A program made the position numbers and the translations under genes. Shown in pieces: positions 12,602 through 14,567 of a stretch of 14,567 nucleotides of DNA. Within the stretch, counting starts at the first letter, position 1, and each line of letters starts with the position of its first letter. Below the pieces are notes generated by a model. It did no database searches. It was not told the DNA's origin and saw nothing but the letters and a program-made list of their open reading frames with translations. Source of the DNA: JBDTLH01 sp039934875 (GTDB lineage: Bacteria; Acidobacteriota; Terriglobia; Terriglobales; Acidobacteriaceae); assembly GCA_039934875.1 (NCBI GenBank), contig JBDTLH010000115.1, forward strand, positions 1-14,567, read 5' to 3'.

Positions 12602-13867
12602 TCACTCCAGTTGCCGACCTCTGGTTTCTGGAACCATCAACGCGCTCAGGGCGGAGAGGGCGAAACCGGCGGAGCAGAGATGGAAGGCGGCTCCGAGGCC
12701 GCGGGTCTCGCCAATTTTGCCGATCACAAAGGGAGAGATGGAGCTGAGGGCGCGCGCGCCGTTGTAGGTGAAGCCGAGGGCGCGGGCGCGGATGCGGGTG
12801 GGAAATAGTTCGCTGGCGATGATGCTGCTGCCGGAGAAAAACCCGGTGCCGAAGAACGCGAGCACGGTGCCGAGAAACATGATCATCCAGGGATTACGGG
12901 CTGCGGCATAGAGGGGCACGAGCGCGGCGGCGACTCCGGTGTAGAGGATGAAGGAGGGTTTGCGTCCGATGCGGTCGGCGACCCATCCGTAGCTTAAGTA
13001 CCCGGGGAACATGCCGCAGAGGTTGAGCACAATGAGCAGGATGGTGGTGGTGCTGAGCGGCAGCCAATTTGCGTGTAGGAGCGGAAGATCGAGGCCGCGG
13101 CCGCCTTGGGAGACAGGAAGCGAGAGATAGGCGGGGACCCAGGTGAATACGCCCCACCAGGCGAAGAGGCCGAAGAAATTCATGGCGAGCAGAGTGAATA
13201 AGTCACGAAGTCGCGCAGTCGCGGAGTCGGATTTCGTGACTGGGTGACTGCGTGACTGCTCCTTCCACATCTCGGATTCGGGAACGTCCTTTCTGATCCA
13301 GAGGGTGATCAAGGCGGGCGCGACTCCGATGAAAAATACATAGCGCCAATTGTGGGTGTAGCGCAGGACGAGGCCGGCGATGAGGGCGGCGGCGGCGTAT
13401 CCCAATGCCCATGAGCTTTGCACCATTGAGAGGGCCCTGGCGCGCAAATGAGTGGGCCAGGTTTCAGCGACCAGGGTTGCGCCGGTGTTCCATTCGCCGC
13501 CCATGCCGAGGCCGAGGATGAAGCGGACAATGGCGAGCACCATGATCGATTGCGCGAGGCCGGAGGCGAAGGAGCAGATGGAGTAGGTGAGGATAGAGAG
13601 CATCAGGGAACGGGTGCGTCCGATGCGATCGGCGATGAAGCCGAAGAGGATGCCGCCGATGCCGGAGGCGAGCAGGGTGAGGGTATTGAGGAAGCCGGCG
13701 GTGGCTTTGGAGATTCCGAGATCGCGCATGACGCTGGCGATCACGATGGCATAGAGCATCACATCGAAGGCATCGAGCGCCCATCCCAGAGAGGCGGCGA
13801 GCAGGGTCTTGCGCTGTGCCGCGGTGACCGCGGAATGGCTTCGTGAAGCTGTGTTCATGACTGGCAT
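12602..13867 (-). CDS. MFS transporter (sugar/organic acid symporter type)
   Basis: A 421-residue inner-membrane transporter with about 12 membrane helices. Helix 1 carries GWALDAFDVMLYAIVIASVM (D32, D35), as in the aromatic-acid and sialate/lactate:H+ symporter groups. The family loop 2-3 motif is GFIADRIGRTRS (76-87), repeated in loop 8-9 as WVADRIGRKPS (295-305). Helix 4-5 has RFILGLGMGGEWNTGATLVAE and LRARALSMVQSSW, and helix 11 has ELFPTRIRARALGF. The substrate cannot be told; an organic acid is a guess. Start: ATG 13867, or ATG 13858 (residue 4); neither has a good ribosome binding site. The central cytoplasmic loop (residues 204-223) is encoded by an octamer repeat array. The gene diverges from citrate synthase. 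Confidence 0.9.
   Translation of the reverse strand: MPVMNTASRSHSAVTAAQRKTLLAASLGWALDAFDVMLYAIVIASVMRDLGISKATAGFLNTLTLLASGIGGILFGFIADRIGRTRSLMLSILTYSICSFASGLAQSIMVLAIVRFILGLGMGGEWNTGATLVAETWPTHLRARALSMVQSSWALGYAAAALIAGLVLRYTHNWRYVFFIGVAPALITLWIRKDVPESEMWKEQSRSHPVTKSDSATARLRDLFTLLAMNFFGLFAWWGVFTWVPAYLSLPVSQGGRGLDLPLLHANWLPLSTTTILLIVLNLCGMFPGYLSYGWVADRIGRKPSFILYTGVAAALVPLYAAARNPWMIMFLGTVLAFFGTGFFSGSSIIASELFPTRIRARALGFTYNGARALSSISPFVIGKIGETRGLGAAFHLCSAGFALSALSALMVPETRGRQLE
13201..13256. repeat. Octamer direct/inverted array inside the MFS gene
   Basis: On the plus strand, four in-phase octamers AGTCACGA, AGTCGCGC, AGTCGCGG, AGTCGGAT (13201-13232) are followed by three in the opposite sense, TTCGTGAC, TGGGTGAC, TGCGTGAC (13233-13256). 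AGTCACGAA (13201-13209) and TTCGTGACT (13233-13241) are perfect 9-bp complements. The reading frame stays open through it, encoding the hydrophilic loop QSRSHPVTKSDSATARLRDL between helices 6 and 7. Confidence 0.85.
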
Positions 13868-13963
13868 AGCGATGGAACTTTACAATTCATGGCTCATCTC
13901 ATAGAGAGGGGCCAGGTTGGAATTCTATTGCGCCCAGTCGAAAGCAACAGACCGGGATCAGAA

Positions 13964-13985
13964 GCACAGACAGGAATGTCTGTGC
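13964..13985. repeat. REP-like perfect hairpin with GGAA loop
   Basis: GCACAGACA (13964-13972) and TGTCTGTGC (13977-13985) are perfect 9-bp arms around GGAA, a GNRA-type tetraloop on the plus strand. It lies in the 244-bp divergent region between the MFS and citrate synthase genes. It looks like a dispersed palindromic unit rather than a terminator, because no U tract follows. Confidence 0.8.
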
Positions 13986-14111
13986 CACATGCCAGTTACA
14001 CCGCATTGGAAATTAGCTCGGCGATGCACTATATTGACAAGTTGCGGTTCGCGTCCTGGCGGGCCTTGTGCAATTCGCATTACATCATTTTTATGAGGAT
14101 TTGAGGGAACT

Positions 14112-14567
14112 ATGTCAACCACTCCCACTGCTACTCCCCCCGCCGCGGGCAAGGGCCTCGAAGGAATCGTTGCCGCCAACTCCGGCATTTGCTGGATTGA
14201 TGGCGACCACGGCGTACTTGCATATCGCGGCATAGATATTCACGAACTGGCGCAGAAATCGACCTTTGAAGAGACGGCTTATCTGCTGATCAACGGCAAG
14301 CTGCCGACCCGGCAAGAGCTGGCGCAATACAAGAAAGACCTTGGTGAAGCGCGTTACCTGCATCCGGACGTGACCGAGTACATGAAACGGACTCCCAAGG
14401 ACACCAAGCCGATGGAGGTACTGCGCACGGCGGTATCGATGATATCGAGCTATGATCCGGACGAGGACAACAACAGCCATGAGGCGAACCTGCGCAAGTC
14501 CACGCGCATCATCTCGCGGATCGCGATGATCGTGGCGATCTGGGACCGTGTGCGCAAGGGCAAAGCC
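14112..14567 (+). CDS. gltA: Citrate synthase, N-terminal part (runs off the window)
   Basis: The first 152 codons of citrate synthase, the acetyl-CoA plus oxaloacetate entry step of the TCA cycle; the frame is open to the window end. After a 13-residue Thr/Pro/Ala lead comes GLEGIVAANSGICWIDGDHGVLAYRGIDIHELA, the typical N-terminal strand region of the short, non-zinc bacterial citrate synthases, followed by FEETAYLLINGKLPTRQELAQY and PMEVLRTAVSMISSYDPDE. The catalytic His and Asp residues lie beyond the edge. GAGGG at 14103-14107 precedes ATG 14112. 2-Methylcitrate synthase (PrpC) has the same N-terminal layout and cannot be excluded. A TTGACA at 14034-14039 is upstream, but I see no matching -10 at normal spacing. 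Confidence 0.9.
   Translation, partial: MSTTPTATPPAAGKGLEGIVAANSGICWIDGDHGVLAYRGIDIHELAQKSTFEETAYLLINGKLPTRQELAQYKKDLGEARYLHPDVTEYMKRTPKDTKPMEVLRTAVSMISSYDPDEDNNSHEANLRKSTRIISRIAMIVAIWDRVRKGKA

Noticed and set aside
14034..14062. TTGACA upstream of citrate synthase as a sigma-70 promoter
   Set aside because: No -10-like hexamer lies at 16-18 bp, so I did not list it as a promoter.

Overview
This looks like a chromosomal segment of a moderately GC-rich, free-living Gram-negative heterotroph. My best guess is Acidobacteriota (Terriglobia-like), which is inference only: the support is the style of the secreted hypothetical proteins, the GC-rich third positions that create long antisense shadow ORFs, and the many short intergenic repeats. 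I see no rRNA, tRNA, transposase, phage gene or CRISPR array.

Layout. 1-1260: the last codons of an upstream gene, a small winged-helix-like protein and a TPR lipoprotein, separated by heptamer repeats and a 54-bp tandem repeat. 1331-2410: a molybdopterin oxidoreductase of the sulfite oxidase family. 2490-4070 (minus strand): thioredoxin reductase followed 3 nt later by a small exported protein. 4265-4465: a 66-residue conserved-looking hypothetical protein. 4660-6833: an OmpR-family response regulator and its histidine kinase, with a 4-nt overlap. 7004-7468: a secreted PepSY-like protein. 7609-8058 (minus): a GNAT acetyltransferase. 8150-8848: a family-5-like (UdgB) Fe-S uracil-DNA glycosylase. 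9006-10784: an exported alpha/beta hydrolase whose nucleophile elbow has Ala in place of Ser. 10792-11916: a Cys-rich leader ORF, a hairpin and cysK. 11990-12475: a membrane-anchored helical protein. 12602-13867 (minus): an MFS transporter. 14112-end: the first 152 codons of citrate synthase.

How the parts work together. The clearest regulatory unit is the two-component system plus the PepSY-like gene. An identical bipartite box, TTAAG-N6-TTAAG (the PmrA/QseB type), lies upstream of both, with a -10-like element 10-11 bp further on. This suggests an autoregulated system whose local target is the PepSY-like secreted protein. The second unit is cysK, preceded by a 21-codon ORF with a Cys-Cys pair and a third Cys, then a hairpin. 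This is the architecture expected of cysteine-responsive attenuation.

The window is also rich in short repeats of different kinds. Five heptamer arrays (TTAGNNN/TAAGCAA type) each start at or within a few nt of a stop codon and run in the direction of that gene. There are also a 54-bp triple repeat, an octamer direct/inverted array inside the MFS coding sequence, a 126-bp dyad and a REP-like hairpin with a GNRA loop. No new defence system or mobile cassette is visible.
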